Shown here one piece after another: positions 19,363 through 28,354 of a stretch of 64,000 bases of DNA. Origin of the DNA: Paenibacillus hexagrammi. Lineage in GTDB: Bacteria; Bacillota; Bacilli; Paenibacillales; NBRC-103111. The DNA lies in contig NZ_CP090978.1 of NCBI RefSeq assembly GCF_021513275.1, forward strand, positions 3,100,001 through 3,164,000. The letters run 5' to 3'. A model generated the notes under the pieces. That model ran no database searches. It was given only the letters and a program-made list of their open reading frames with translations, and was not told the DNA's origin. The position numbers and the translations under genes are program-made. Numbering within the stretch: the first letter of the stretch is position 1; each line of letters starts with the position of its first letter.

Positions 19363-20385
19363 TTATTTGGTCAAACCGTAAAAGCCGTAGAGATCATCGA
19401 CCATCTCCATGGCCGCGAGCGGGCCCGAGCCGTTATTCCAAACAGCCGTATCCACTTCAAATACTTGTTTGTTCTTGACGGCTTTTAATTGTTTCCAAAG
19501 CGGATGCTCGGTCCATGCTTTTCTCAAATCAAGCCGGCCGTCATTTCTCGTTGTGCTGGTTTGGTCAAATATGATATCTGCATCCATTTGCGGAATGTTT
19601 TCTTTGGAGGTGAGCTGCACACCCCATTCGGTGCCTCTCTGGCTGGCCGGACGAGCAACGCCCAATTCCTGCAGGACAAGAGCTGAAAATCCGGTATACA
19701 CGATTCTTGCGTGATCAACGCGGAAATCGACGATCCCCGCTTCCTGCTTCAATTTGTCACCCATCTTGGCCTTGAAGTCGGCTGCTTTGCGATCCCATTC
19801 GCTTAAGAACTGCTTTTCTTCTTCCTGCTTGTTCATTGCCTCCGCCGAAACGTGAAGCGTATCCTTCCAAATATGCACTTCTTCCAGCATGACGGTCGGC
19901 GCGATGGCGCTGAGTTGATCGTAAATTTTTTCATCACGGGTCTTCGAACCGATAATTAAATCAGGCTGGAGGGCTACCAGCTTCTCCAAGTCCGGCTGAT
20001 TTTCTGATCCGAGATTGGTAACGCCGTCCATTTGCGCCCGAATGTAGTTGTACCAGGGCTGCTCAATCCAGGCTTCCACCGCACCTACCGGTTTAACATG
20101 AAGTGCCAGTGAAGCGTCTGTCGCTCCTTGAAACAAGGTGACGACTCGCTTAGGCGTTCCTTTGATTTCTGTCGTACCCATTGCATGCTTCACGCTTCTA
20201 ACAAGTTGATTATCCGCAGATACAGGTGCTGATGAAACTGGTGCTGTTGCAGACGCCTCCTTCGCACCAGCCGTTGCCGGTTCCGGTGACGCTCCAGCCT
20301 GCTGCTGCGGCTGACAGCCTGCAAGCGTGAGTACGGCGAGTATCACAGCCCCAAGCATCAAGGATAATCGATTGGGCCTTACCAT
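19363..20385 (-). CDS. Ferric-siderophore-binding lipoprotein (FecB/YfiY-like)
   Basis: A surface lipoprotein of about 340 residues that captures the ferric siderophore. The lipobox LTLAGC lies near residue 24 and is followed by a low-complexity Ala/Pro/Ser linker. The class III binding-protein fold shows TPKRVVTLFQGATDASLAL, GSENQPDLEKLVALQPDLIIGS and IAPTVMLEEVHIWKDTL. I chose the ATG at 20385 (AGGAGG, 9 nt spacing) rather than the upstream 20412. It heads its own transcription unit behind a Fur box, followed by two permeases. Proximity to NIS synthetases suggests its ligand is the siderophore made next door. Confidence 0.92.
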   Translation of the reverse strand: MVRPNRLSLMLGAVILAVLTLAGCQPQQQAGASPEPATAGAKEASATAPVSSAPVSADNQLVRSVKHAMGTTEIKGTPKRVVTLFQGATDASLALHVKPVGAVEAWIEQPWYNYIRAQMDGVTNLGSENQPDLEKLVALQPDLIIGSKTRDEKIYDQLSAIAPTVMLEEVHIWKDTLHVSAEAMNKQEEEKQFLSEWDRKAADFKAKMGDKLKQEAGIVDFRVDHARIVYTGFSALVLQELGVARPASQRGTEWGVQLTSKENIPQMDADIIFDQTSTTRNDGRLDLRKAWTEHPLWKQLKAVKNKQVFEVDTAVWNNGSGPLAAMEMVDDLYGFYGLTK

Positions 20386-20419
20386 TTGTTGTAACCTCCT
20401 CTGTCCACACAAAAATGAT

Positions 20420-20434
20420 TGATATTGATTCTCA
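20420..20434. promoter_or_regulatory. Fur box upstream of the siderophore-binding protein
   Basis: On the minus strand TGAGAATCAATATCA matches the 7-1-7 Fur consensus at 12 or 13 of 15 positions. It lies 35 nt before the binding-protein start, implying a separate iron-repressed promoter for the uptake genes. Confidence 0.8.
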
Positions 20435-20514
20435 TTCTTATTATATAGAAGGTGAGCTTCATGACCATGGATAATTGCGACCGATTGACTTGTACATTCC
20501 CGACAAGTAACCCC

Positions 20515-21840
20515 CTATACTCGCAATAACTGGCGGTTCAATCCCAAATGATCCCTAAGCGTGCTGCCGCTATATTCCGTTCGATAGATGCCGCGATTCT
20601 GCAGCTCCGGAACGACTTTGCCCACAAAATCATCCAAACCGCACGGCAGCAGAGGGGGCATCAGATTAAAGCCGTCCGCCGCGCGAAGCTTCATCCACCG
20701 CTCCATCTCATCAGCGATCTGGACGGCTGTTCCGGCATAGGTGAAGTGCCCCCGGCCTCCAGCAGTGCGGATAATCAACTCGCGGATCGACAGCTTCTCC
20801 CGCTGCGCCAAATCCGCATATAGCTGAAAACGCGCCTTCTGACCTTGAATCTCTTCGAGACTAGGAAGATCGGCGAGCGGCACGGGGCCATCGAGCGGGT
20901 AAGCAAACATATTCGTTTGCAGCGTATCCGACAAGCACTGCAGCCCGTAATCCGAAACGGCTAGTTCATTCAGTTCCTGCTCCTTGTCCTTGGCTTCCGC
21001 CGCCGTATCGCCGACATAAGGAATAAATCCGGGCATAATTTTCAAATCATCTTCTGCTCGTCCATACTTGCCCATGCGCCGCTTCACATCGGAATAAAAC
21101 GCCATGGCATCCTCTGCAGTATACTGCGCAGTGAAGATAACTTCCGCATACTGGGAGGCAAACTCCTTGCCGCTATCCGAGGAGCCCGCTTGAACCAACA
21201 CCGGATAGGTTTGAGGTGAACGAGGGATATTGAGGGCGCCTTTTACTGAAAAATAAGCTCCTTCAAACTCTGCGGCGTGAATGTACCGCGAGTCCGCATA
21301 CATACCCGATTGTTTGTCAATCACAAGCGATTGTTCCCCCCAGCTATTCCAGAGACGCTTAACAACTTCCACGAATTCTTTACCTTTTGCATACCGGTCT
21401 TCGTGCTCCAAATGGTGCTCCCTACTGAAATTTCGCGCCGTAGCGTCTCCGGTAGAAGTCACGATATTCCAGCCTGCACGGCCGCCGCTGATGTGATCCA
21501 GCGAAGCAAACTTCCGGGCGATATGATAGGGCTCGTTGTAGGTCGTCGAAGCCGTTGCCGTCAGACCGATCCGGTCTGTTACTGCCGCGATCGCGGAAAG
21601 CAGTGTGAAAGCTTCAAGCTGGGGAATGACACGGTACTGAATCATTTTGGTTAAACGGTACTTCTCAGCGAGGAAGATGGAATCCATCTTCCCTCTCTCT
21701 GCTGTCTGCGCCAGCTTTTGATAGTAGTCAAGACTTGTGGCCTTATGGGGCTGCGCCTGAGGATGCCGCCAAGACGCTTCATGATGTCCCGTGCTTAAAA
21801 TAAATAAATTAAGATGCAATTGCCGATGCGTGGGATCCAT
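20515..21840 (-). CDS. LLM-class flavin-dependent monooxygenase, NtaA/SnaA/DszA type
   Basis: A bacterial-luciferase-like FMNH2-dependent monooxygenase of 441 residues. Typical segments are the early DSIFLAEKYRL, FTLLSAIAAVTDRIGLTATASTTYNEPYHIARKFASLDHISGGRAGWNIVTS and QAGSSDSGKEFASQYAEVIFT. The subfamily includes nitrilotriacetate, EDTA and sulfur-compound monooxygenases. It sits between the RraA-like gene and the uptake operon, 68 nt after the former. Two readings are possible: oxidation of a chelate or siderophore, fitting the iron locus, or desulfurisation, since cysJI is only about 4 kb away. The sequence alone does not decide. Confidence 0.85.
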   Translation of the reverse strand: MDPTHRQLHLNLFILSTGHHEASWRHPQAQPHKATSLDYYQKLAQTAERGKMDSIFLAEKYRLTKMIQYRVIPQLEAFTLLSAIAAVTDRIGLTATASTTYNEPYHIARKFASLDHISGGRAGWNIVTSTGDATARNFSREHHLEHEDRYAKGKEFVEVVKRLWNSWGEQSLVIDKQSGMYADSRYIHAAEFEGAYFSVKGALNIPRSPQTYPVLVQAGSSDSGKEFASQYAEVIFTAQYTAEDAMAFYSDVKRRMGKYGRAEDDLKIMPGFIPYVGDTAAEAKDKEQELNELAVSDYGLQCLSDTLQTNMFAYPLDGPVPLADLPSLEEIQGQKARFQLYADLAQREKLSIRELIIRTAGGRGHFTYAGTAVQIADEMERWMKLRAADGFNLMPPLLPCGLDDFVGKVVPELQNRGIYRTEYSGSTLRDHLGLNRQLLRV

Positions 21841-21908
21841 TCCTCTTTCCTGCCTCCTCTCCGTTCTGTCGAGCCGATTGTTTATCGTGTAAAGCAGCCT
21901 TCTTATCC

Positions 21909-22522
21909 TTAACCGAAGTGCGTGTAGCCCAGTTCTTTTCTTTTTGCAGCTTCTCTGTGCTGCTTCTCCAGAGCCTTGAGGCCGATAGCCTCGGCTTGCT
22001 TTGGATTCACTACGAATACGCCGTCATCGTCTCCTAAGATCAGATCACCAGGATGAACGCTAACGCCACATACACTTACTGCCATGTTAACTTCCCCTCC
22101 AAATTCAAGGAGCGGGTTGTCAAAGCGCTGATTCCTTTAGAGTAAACGGGAAACCCAAGCCCGGTAATGACGCGTACGTCAGCCGCACAGCCGGACACAA
22201 TCACACCTGCTACTCCCTTGGCAAGAGCGGCGTAAGTCCTGAATTCTCCCCAGCAGGCCCGCTGGTCGTCGCCGGACATATCGATCACGAGTACATCGCC
22301 TGGCTCCGCCATCTCCAGAGCATGCCGAATGGCGGTCGAATCCAGGTGCGGAATGCGCACAGTAAGCGCGTTGCCTAGCAATCGAATGGGGCGAAAGAGC
22401 GGCTGCAGGCCGTTTAAAAATCCAAAATCCGTGACATGTCCAATCGTCGAGGGACTAATCTCTTGATACAATTCAAGCAGCTCGGGCGTGACGCCCTGAA
22501 CACGCGGATCCATGCGAAACAT
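21909..22522 (-). CDS. RraA-family protein (HMG/CHA aldolase-like fold), one frameshift
   Basis: About 204 residues after repair. STIGHVTDFGFLNGL, the central GDVLVIDMSGDDQRACWGEF and GVAGVIVSGCAADVRVI match the RraA fold, and GVSVHPGDLILGDDDGVFVVNP is the characteristic C-terminal strand. The apparent stop at 22076 is due to one missing base in the C-run 22094-22097. The family contains class II pyruvate aldolases that also decarboxylate oxaloacetate, and RNase E regulators. It starts 4 nt after the third NIS synthetase with GGAGG 7 nt upstream, so it is co-translated with siderophore genes. A role in supplying or handling a tricarboxylate precursor is my inference. Confidence 0.8.
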
Positions 22523-22525
22523 CGG

Positions 22526-24499
22526 TTACCCTCCTATCGAAGCATGCGTTTGTTCGACCTTCTGCTTCTCTTTCATCGTCTTCAGCACATGCAGCGGATT
22601 CGGCACCTCACCTTGCCCGAACGGCATGCTGCCAGGCACCCGAAGATGCTGCTTGATCAGCGGTCGGACGACCTGCTTCCACGGCCACATCGCTTGTTCG
22701 AATAAAGACGATCTCAATACCCGCTCCACCTCTTGAGGAAGCTCTGCTTGTACGATTGCCTGCTCAAGACATGACTCCAATTCCGTCCACAGCACCTCTT
22801 CCGGAATACCGTAATGCTTGGCTACACAGGTCAACACCGCACATCCGTTCACTTGAATGCCAAGCATTTGGAAAAAAGCGAGCAGTTTCTCCGGATGGTC
22901 ATGATATAGCGAATTGGGATAACCGGGACGCAGTCGGTACGCCGGATCTTCCAAACCGTTCGCGTTCAACCACGGCACATACAGCCGGACGGCATCGTGA
23001 TCGCGAAGCAGCAGCCCTTCGATTTTTCCTCTCCTCCACACCAAGACGCAATTCTGCCCATGAATTTCAGGCATGATCCCAAGCTTGAATAACCGGAAGA
23101 TCAGCTCAAAATAAGGAATAAATACTTCTCGAAACAGCAGCCGGATATTCGCTTCGCTGTATTCAGCGCCAAGGAAAGCCAGCCATTCGTCAAACACATG
23201 CCCCTGCCTGTCGGCACTGGCGACAGCTAGAGTAGACATAGGAAACAGCCGCACATCCTCATCCTCGATGAGTGCTGCCGGATATTGACGAACCATTACC
23301 GATACATGACGCGGATAATCAGCAAATAAATCCCGGTCTTCCGGCAGATACGCCCACCAGAACGTCTCATCGCACAAGAAGAGCTGTTCCCTCAGCCTCT
23401 CGTCAAGTGCCGTCGCATTTCGCAGAAGCCGTTCCGCGCACTGACCGTTCATAAGCTTGATCGCCGACAAATACCGAAGGCCGCCTAATGAATACATACC
23501 CAACGGCAGCTTCACGTGACAGGTACCTCCGCTTTCCGGCATTAAGGATCTCACTGAAGATGTCGCGTAGTATTCGCCGAGTTCAACCTGTAAGGGCACA
23601 CAAATGCCGGACTCCATTTCTTGCTGCAGCTTTTCCGGCAGTACTTCCTGCATCTGCCAAGGATGTACGGGGATGGGCACATAAGCTTCCGCATCTAATC
23701 CTCTACGAACCATTACTTCCGCCAACCGGCATCTCTGCTCCTCACTTAGCAATAGCTTCTCTGGTGTAACGTATAGACAGTCGTCCGATTGTTCTTGTCC
23801 ACTGGCCAAATACTCGCGCTTAACAGCCATCCAGCTCAGCTTGATGGGATTGGCGAATTCAGCCGTATACTGTCTGCACTCCTCATACCCCCAGCCCTGC
23901 TTCACTTTGGATACAGGATGAAACGGACGATCTCGGAACGCAGCCTTCCGTTCTGCAGCAAGCAGGGAAGACATGCTGCCTAAGAGTGACAGAACCGGTG
24001 TTTCAGGTCGAGCGTTCTCCAACGACCAAGCCGTATGCTGTACGGTCTGATCAAGCATATCCATGAACCGTGTCAGGCTCTCCTGATCTATTGTGATAGG
24101 ATCATGGGCATATAAAGCCGCTATGAGCTTCATAAACTCTAGCGGTCCGAGCTGTGTATGCATCACTTGGCTGCCTTCGCCGATCCAAGCTTTAACGGCA
24201 CCATTATCTCCTGTCAGCCGGTAGGGATGATTCAGGGCGGGCTTGACGAGAAAGCCTGCTGCGATTTCGCTGGTTGATTCCACAAAGATAACGACGCTAA
24301 CGTGATCATCCAACTCGCCAAGCTCATCTGCAATCGCAGCCAATCGCATATCGTCATGTGACCTTCTGCGCCATTCCTCGGAAGACAGCAGCTTTACAGA
24401 CGGGTGGTCTTCAAGCAGCTTCTCCGCCAGCATGGCGTTGATTAGATCCTCCAGCACCATTTGTTGTGAGACGCTGATTGACTCTTCTTCGTATGTCAT
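22526..24499 (-). CDS. NIS siderophore synthetase (IucA/IucC family), third
   Basis: An ATP-dependent ligase of 657 residues that would join a carboxylic acid to an amine or alcohol, forming part of a non-ribosomal-peptide-independent siderophore. Family hallmarks are RPFHPVSKVKQG (ATP-binding His/Lys), VPIPVHPWQMQEVLPEKL, ATSSVRSLMPESGGTCHVKLPLG, EIHGQNCVLVW and LLLRDHDAVRLY. The ATG overlaps the stop of the second synthetase. Its closest functional type (citrate-, 2-oxoglutarate- or intermediate-activating) cannot be assigned by eye. Confidence 0.93.
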   Translation of the reverse strand: MTYEEESISVSQQMVLEDLINAMLAEKLLEDHPSVKLLSSEEWRRRSHDDMRLAAIADELGELDDHVSVVIFVESTSEIAAGFLVKPALNHPYRLTGDNGAVKAWIGEGSQVMHTQLGPLEFMKLIAALYAHDPITIDQESLTRFMDMLDQTVQHTAWSLENARPETPVLSLLGSMSSLLAAERKAAFRDRPFHPVSKVKQGWGYEECRQYTAEFANPIKLSWMAVKREYLASGQEQSDDCLYVTPEKLLLSEEQRCRLAEVMVRRGLDAEAYVPIPVHPWQMQEVLPEKLQQEMESGICVPLQVELGEYYATSSVRSLMPESGGTCHVKLPLGMYSLGGLRYLSAIKLMNGQCAERLLRNATALDERLREQLFLCDETFWWAYLPEDRDLFADYPRHVSVMVRQYPAALIEDEDVRLFPMSTLAVASADRQGHVFDEWLAFLGAEYSEANIRLLFREVFIPYFELIFRLFKLGIMPEIHGQNCVLVWRRGKIEGLLLRDHDAVRLYVPWLNANGLEDPAYRLRPGYPNSLYHDHPEKLLAFFQMLGIQVNGCAVLTCVAKHYGIPEEVLWTELESCLEQAIVQAELPQEVERVLRSSLFEQAMWPWKQVVRPLIKQHLRVPGSMPFGQGEVPNPLHVLKTMKEKQKVEQTHASIGG

Positions 24500-26310
24500 G
24501 CTTTCCCTCCTCGCACTCTGCGGTAATGATACAGCGGATTCGGTACCGCTTTCGGTTCAACGTCAGCGTCCTTCCATAATCTTCTGCGAGTCAGCTGTTC
24601 GATCCGAATCGTTTCCGAGAACAAATCGTACCGTTCGAAGTTGATGGCATGTTGGGGATGCTCACCCTGATAACGCTCGATCACCTCAGACGTCATTTGC
24701 CAAAAGACTCGTTCCTCCACTCCGTATCGTTCGTTGAAGAACAATGCCAAGTCGCCGAGACAAACAAAGAAAAACGCGCTATGAACAAAATCTCTGACCG
24801 AGGACAGATCCTCCGTCTGCATATAAGAATGGCGGTTCATAGCGCGATGATGTGCTGGCTCCGCATGTAGCGCAGGACATGCGTCAGGCTCAGTTAAATG
24901 GCTTTTGGAAAACCGCAAACCGTCGTGAAAATCCTTTAATGCAAGACGCATTGGCTTTCCCTCGCGATGAATCAACACCATATTCTGGGCGTGCGATTCC
25001 ATGGCGAGCCCATGCGCATAGAGCATATGAATGATCGGTGTTACCGTCACGTTCAGAAGCTCGCGGGTCCAAGCCTCTACACCATACTTCTGCAGCCAGG
25101 GATCAATTAGCGGCTGATCCGCTTCAATATAAGTCAGCGCATTCAGCGGTATCGCACTCTCTCCCGGCTGCAGATGCTTATCCACGCTTTGACGCCAAAT
25201 CACGCCGATACTACTGTAGGCTTTACTGCGCGTAAGCAGGGGCAGCTTCTCGTAATCGAAGGTGATCCCCGCAAATTCCGTCAGGAATACAACTCCAAGC
25301 CGCCGAGCGGTCTCATCATTGCGGGTAACTGCCAGCAGCCAGTCGGATACAAGAGGCGCGTTCAGCACGGTGTGCCTGGCCAATACCCGCTTCGTGGATG
25401 TATTCGTGATGTGGAGTGCCATTTTGATCGTAGCTTTCTTCGTCACAGAATCGTTGCTCCAGCTTCGGATTGATTGTTGTGCGCGGTAAACGTCCGGGCC
25501 GCTTCCAAGCAGCACGATAACGCAATCGGCAATTTGCCGATAACAGACCGGCATGATCATGTGCTCCCACTGCCATGGATGAACAGGCATAAACAGATAA
25601 TCATCTGCTTGCAGTCCCCGCTGCTGGAGAACGTTCTTGAAATGCTCTTCGGTTTCGCTCCCCAGCTCTTCCTCCAGAAGTTCCCTGTAGGTAACGCTAC
25701 TCAGCAGCGCGATCTCGCTGTGGGACGAAGCGATTGCCAGCCAGACGGGTTTCAGTCCTTGCCGGAACTCCGGTCCGTACAGCGCATTTTCCTGCAACGA
25801 GAAGCCAATGCGTGATTTATAACAAGGATGATACGGATGCCCGTCCAAACGGCTTTCTATCTCCTGATATGAACTCTGAACATCTACACAGGGCGAAGCG
25901 GCTTTGCTCATTTGGGCTTGAACATCATGGAGTAAGGTGTGTTCGAGCTCTTCGAGCAGCATAGAAAGCTTCTCCCCCTGCTGAACCTGACCAAGTACCT
26001 CTTCTACGAACAGATCAAGCCTGGCTGAAGATTCTTCCTCTCCCGATCTGCGAATGATCGACTCCCGAACTATGCGGAACCGATCGAATGTCCATTTGCG
26101 CGTACATGTAAGCCGGTACTCCACAGGCTCACCTGCTGCAGAAATCCCCTGCAAAGCAAGATTTCTTGATGTACCTGCCTCCTTGGGTAGTCCGCCAACT
26201 GGAACCGCAATCCCTTCGTAGAGCACGGCTTCCACCAATTGGCCGAGAACACGCCGCTCCACCTTGCCCATGTACTCGAATGCGGCATATGATACGATCT
26301 CACTCTTCAT
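24496..26310 (-). CDS. NIS siderophore synthetase (IucA/IucC family), second
   Basis: About 604 residues. It carries GHPYHPCYKSRIGF, FMPVHPWQWEHMI, QQSIRSWSNDSVTKKATIKMALHITNTSTKRVL, ESHAQNMVLI and LKDFHDGLRF in the order expected of the family, and ends in the usual NPLYHYR. I chose the ATG at 26310, with AAGAAGGTG about 6 nt upstream; an in-frame GTG at 26319 lies inside that site. It follows the MFS exporter gene by 24 nt and is coupled to the third synthetase. The HITNTSTKR segment is a conserved part of the ATP site in known members. Confidence 0.93.
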   Translation of the reverse strand: MKSEIVSYAAFEYMGKVERRVLGQLVEAVLYEGIAVPVGGLPKEAGTSRNLALQGISAAGEPVEYRLTCTRKWTFDRFRIVRESIIRRSGEEESSARLDLFVEEVLGQVQQGEKLSMLLEELEHTLLHDVQAQMSKAASPCVDVQSSYQEIESRLDGHPYHPCYKSRIGFSLQENALYGPEFRQGLKPVWLAIASSHSEIALLSSVTYRELLEEELGSETEEHFKNVLQQRGLQADDYLFMPVHPWQWEHMIMPVCYRQIADCVIVLLGSGPDVYRAQQSIRSWSNDSVTKKATIKMALHITNTSTKRVLARHTVLNAPLVSDWLLAVTRNDETARRLGVVFLTEFAGITFDYEKLPLLTRSKAYSSIGVIWRQSVDKHLQPGESAIPLNALTYIEADQPLIDPWLQKYGVEAWTRELLNVTVTPIIHMLYAHGLAMESHAQNMVLIHREGKPMRLALKDFHDGLRFSKSHLTEPDACPALHAEPAHHRAMNRHSYMQTEDLSSVRDFVHSAFFFVCLGDLALFFNERYGVEERVFWQMTSEVIERYQGEHPQHAINFERYDLFSETIRIEQLTRRRLWKDADVEPKAVPNPLYHYRRVRGGKA

Positions 26311-26334
26311 TACCTGCACCTTCTTTCATCTCCT

Positions 26335-27572
26335 TTATCCCTCACGTTCTCCGGCCATAGCCACAGGCTCCCGGTCGCGCTCGATGACAGGGAATACGTG
26401 CCATCGCATCCACAAGCTGCACATCAGAAGTAATATCGCCGAGACGATAAATATCATCGGCAGCCCGAATCCGGTTGCGATGGCTCCCATGCCGAGGGAC
26501 CCGGCCAGACCTCCCAACAGCACAGCGGAATTCATATAACTGAATGTACGGCTCTCCATCCCTGCAGGAGCGTATTTCCTTATCAGTACGTTCATGGACG
26601 GCATCATCCCGCCAATACAAGCTCCCGTGCAGCAGCGAAGCACGATCAGCTGCCAGAGGTGCTGGACGAACGCCTGCGGAATCATCGAGACTACAGCACC
26701 TATCACGGCATATACAAATACCCGGTGAGAGCCCAGCTTATCCCCCAACCTGCCTAGATATGGGGCCGTCATCATATTTGCAACTCCCATTGACGCGGTA
26801 GTAACGCCCGCTAATACGGCAAGGTTAGCCTGGCTTACTGATAGCTGCTGCACATAAAGCGGAATTAAAGGCAGAGTGCCGATCATGGCGGCTCTTAACA
26901 AAGCTGCCGATACAAATAAAGACGGTATGGGCTTCATGCTGAGAATTGTTTTAACATCTTGAATCAAATCTGTTCGAGCGTTCGAGCTCTCCTTTTTTCG
27001 AATCGTTCTTTGACGCCGAAGATCACGATGAAGGATGCAAGCCCTATACAAATGCCGGTACAAAAGAACACCGTGCGGAGGCCAAAACGGTCCGCTAGCA
27101 GACCGCCTAACAATGGGCCGCAGATGGTGCCGGCGACCGCTCCGGAATGGAGCAAACCCAGTGCGTACCCCGTTCTTTCCTTTGGGGTATTCGTAGCGGT
27201 TAACGCTACGGCGGCAGGGCCGAAACCGGACATCATTCCATTGATGAATCGCAGAAGCAGCAGTTGAAGCGGGCTCCCCACGATGCCCATGAGCGTAATG
27301 GTGACCGCCATGCCCAGTCCGGAACGCACCAGCATCAGCTTGCGGCCGTGACTGTCGGCGAGCCTTCCCCACACAGGTGAGAGCAGAAACGCCGAGAGCA
27401 GATTGGCTCCATAGATCATTCCCGACCAAAGGAGCACCTGCGAAGGGTCCTCAAGCCCCAGTTGCTGCAGATACAGCGGCAAAAAAGGCGTGATACAGCT
27501 TGTGGAGGCCATGGCCAAGAATTGGCCGGCATACAAGATGTGCAGGTTCCGCTTCCACGGTTCCAAAGTCAC
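26335..27572 (-). CDS. MFS transporter, probable siderophore exporter, one frameshift
   Basis: A major facilitator protein of about 412 residues after repair, with twelve predicted helices. The loop 2-3 motif GRLADSHGRKLMLVRSGLG and its counterpart GRLGDKLGSHRVFVYA in the second half are visible. The frame breaks at the T-run 26993-26998, one base short, just after the first half; the correction joins VKERFEK to ESSNARTDL. The GTG at 27572 is the best start: GGAGG precedes it and it overlaps the FhuF-like stop (GTGA). An ATG further upstream would put the start inside the iron-sulfur region of the previous gene. MFS exporters are regular members of NIS siderophore loci. Confidence 0.88.
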
Positions 27573-28354
27573 GTCCCCCTCCTCTGCCGTTTCAACTTGG
27601 GACATGCTTGGCAGTATTCGTTCACAGCCGATACTTGGAAATAAAAGCAGCACGTTGTTCGGGTGCGGTACTTAGATGAATGGTCACCTTCTCCCGTGAA
27701 TCTATAGAATCTGGCAAACGGATTGTACGATTCGCCAAACAGCTCTGCAGGCGCATGAGTGACTATATATTGAAAGTCATCCGCGGCCCTCTTCCTTCCC
27801 TCGCAATCCAATGCCGCATGAATTTTGTGCTCATACAGAGAATACAGGCGGACTGCCGCATTTTCCCATAAGATAGAGATCGGTGTTTGAGAAGCCTCGG
27901 CTAGCGTGCGCCATAGAACGGAAATTTGGTCTGCAAAGAGCCGTTTCAGCACTTGATCCCTATTCCTTTCTCTCTGATCTTCAGGTAAGCTGCTTACCTG
28001 AGACTTAGTCACATGCAAACCCGCTAGCCAGTGCCCCTTGCCGTCTTTGGACGGTACCAGGAAGGTATCCTCCAAGGCTGTATGCCACTCCTTGTTGTAC
28101 ACCGACATGGAATAAAGACTTGGAACTACCGACAAAAATGCATACCGTTTGGCAAACATCGAAGCTGTATGGATGCTTGAAGGGTATGACAGCTCTCGGG
28201 TCAGTGACGCTACATACTCGGAACAGCTTGAAGCTGTAAGCAAATGGGATACCGGCAGCCATTGTGCTTTGGTCGGAAGGGATCCTTCCGTCACACCAAA
28301 TTGTTCGGTCAAATTGTCCCATTCCTGATGATCAAACTTGGAAGGCACGCTCAT
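27569..28354 (-). CDS. FhuF-like ferric-siderophore reductase
   Basis: A cytoplasmic protein of 261 residues. Its C-terminus has the FhuF-type cysteine pattern CC-x11-C-x2-C (TTCCFYFQVSAVNEYCQACP) that binds a 2Fe-2S cluster; the region before it (NPFARFYRFTGEG) also fits the family. E. coli FhuF reduces iron in ferric hydroxamates; here the likely substrate is the locus product. Its ATG overlaps the stop of the first NIS synthetase, and its stop overlaps the exporter start, so it is embedded in the biosynthetic operon. In some annotations this would appear as an IucA/IucC C-terminal domain protein. Confidence 0.8.
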   Translation of the reverse strand: MSVPSKFDHQEWDNLTEQFGVTEGSLPTKAQWLPVSHLLTASSCSEYVASLTRELSYPSSIHTASMFAKRYAFLSVVPSLYSMSVYNKEWHTALEDTFLVPSKDGKGHWLAGLHVTKSQVSSLPEDQRERNRDQVLKRLFADQISVLWRTLAEASQTPISILWENAAVRLYSLYEHKIHAALDCEGRKRAADDFQYIVTHAPAELFGESYNPFARFYRFTGEGDHSSKYRTRTTCCFYFQVSAVNEYCQACPKLKRQRRGT

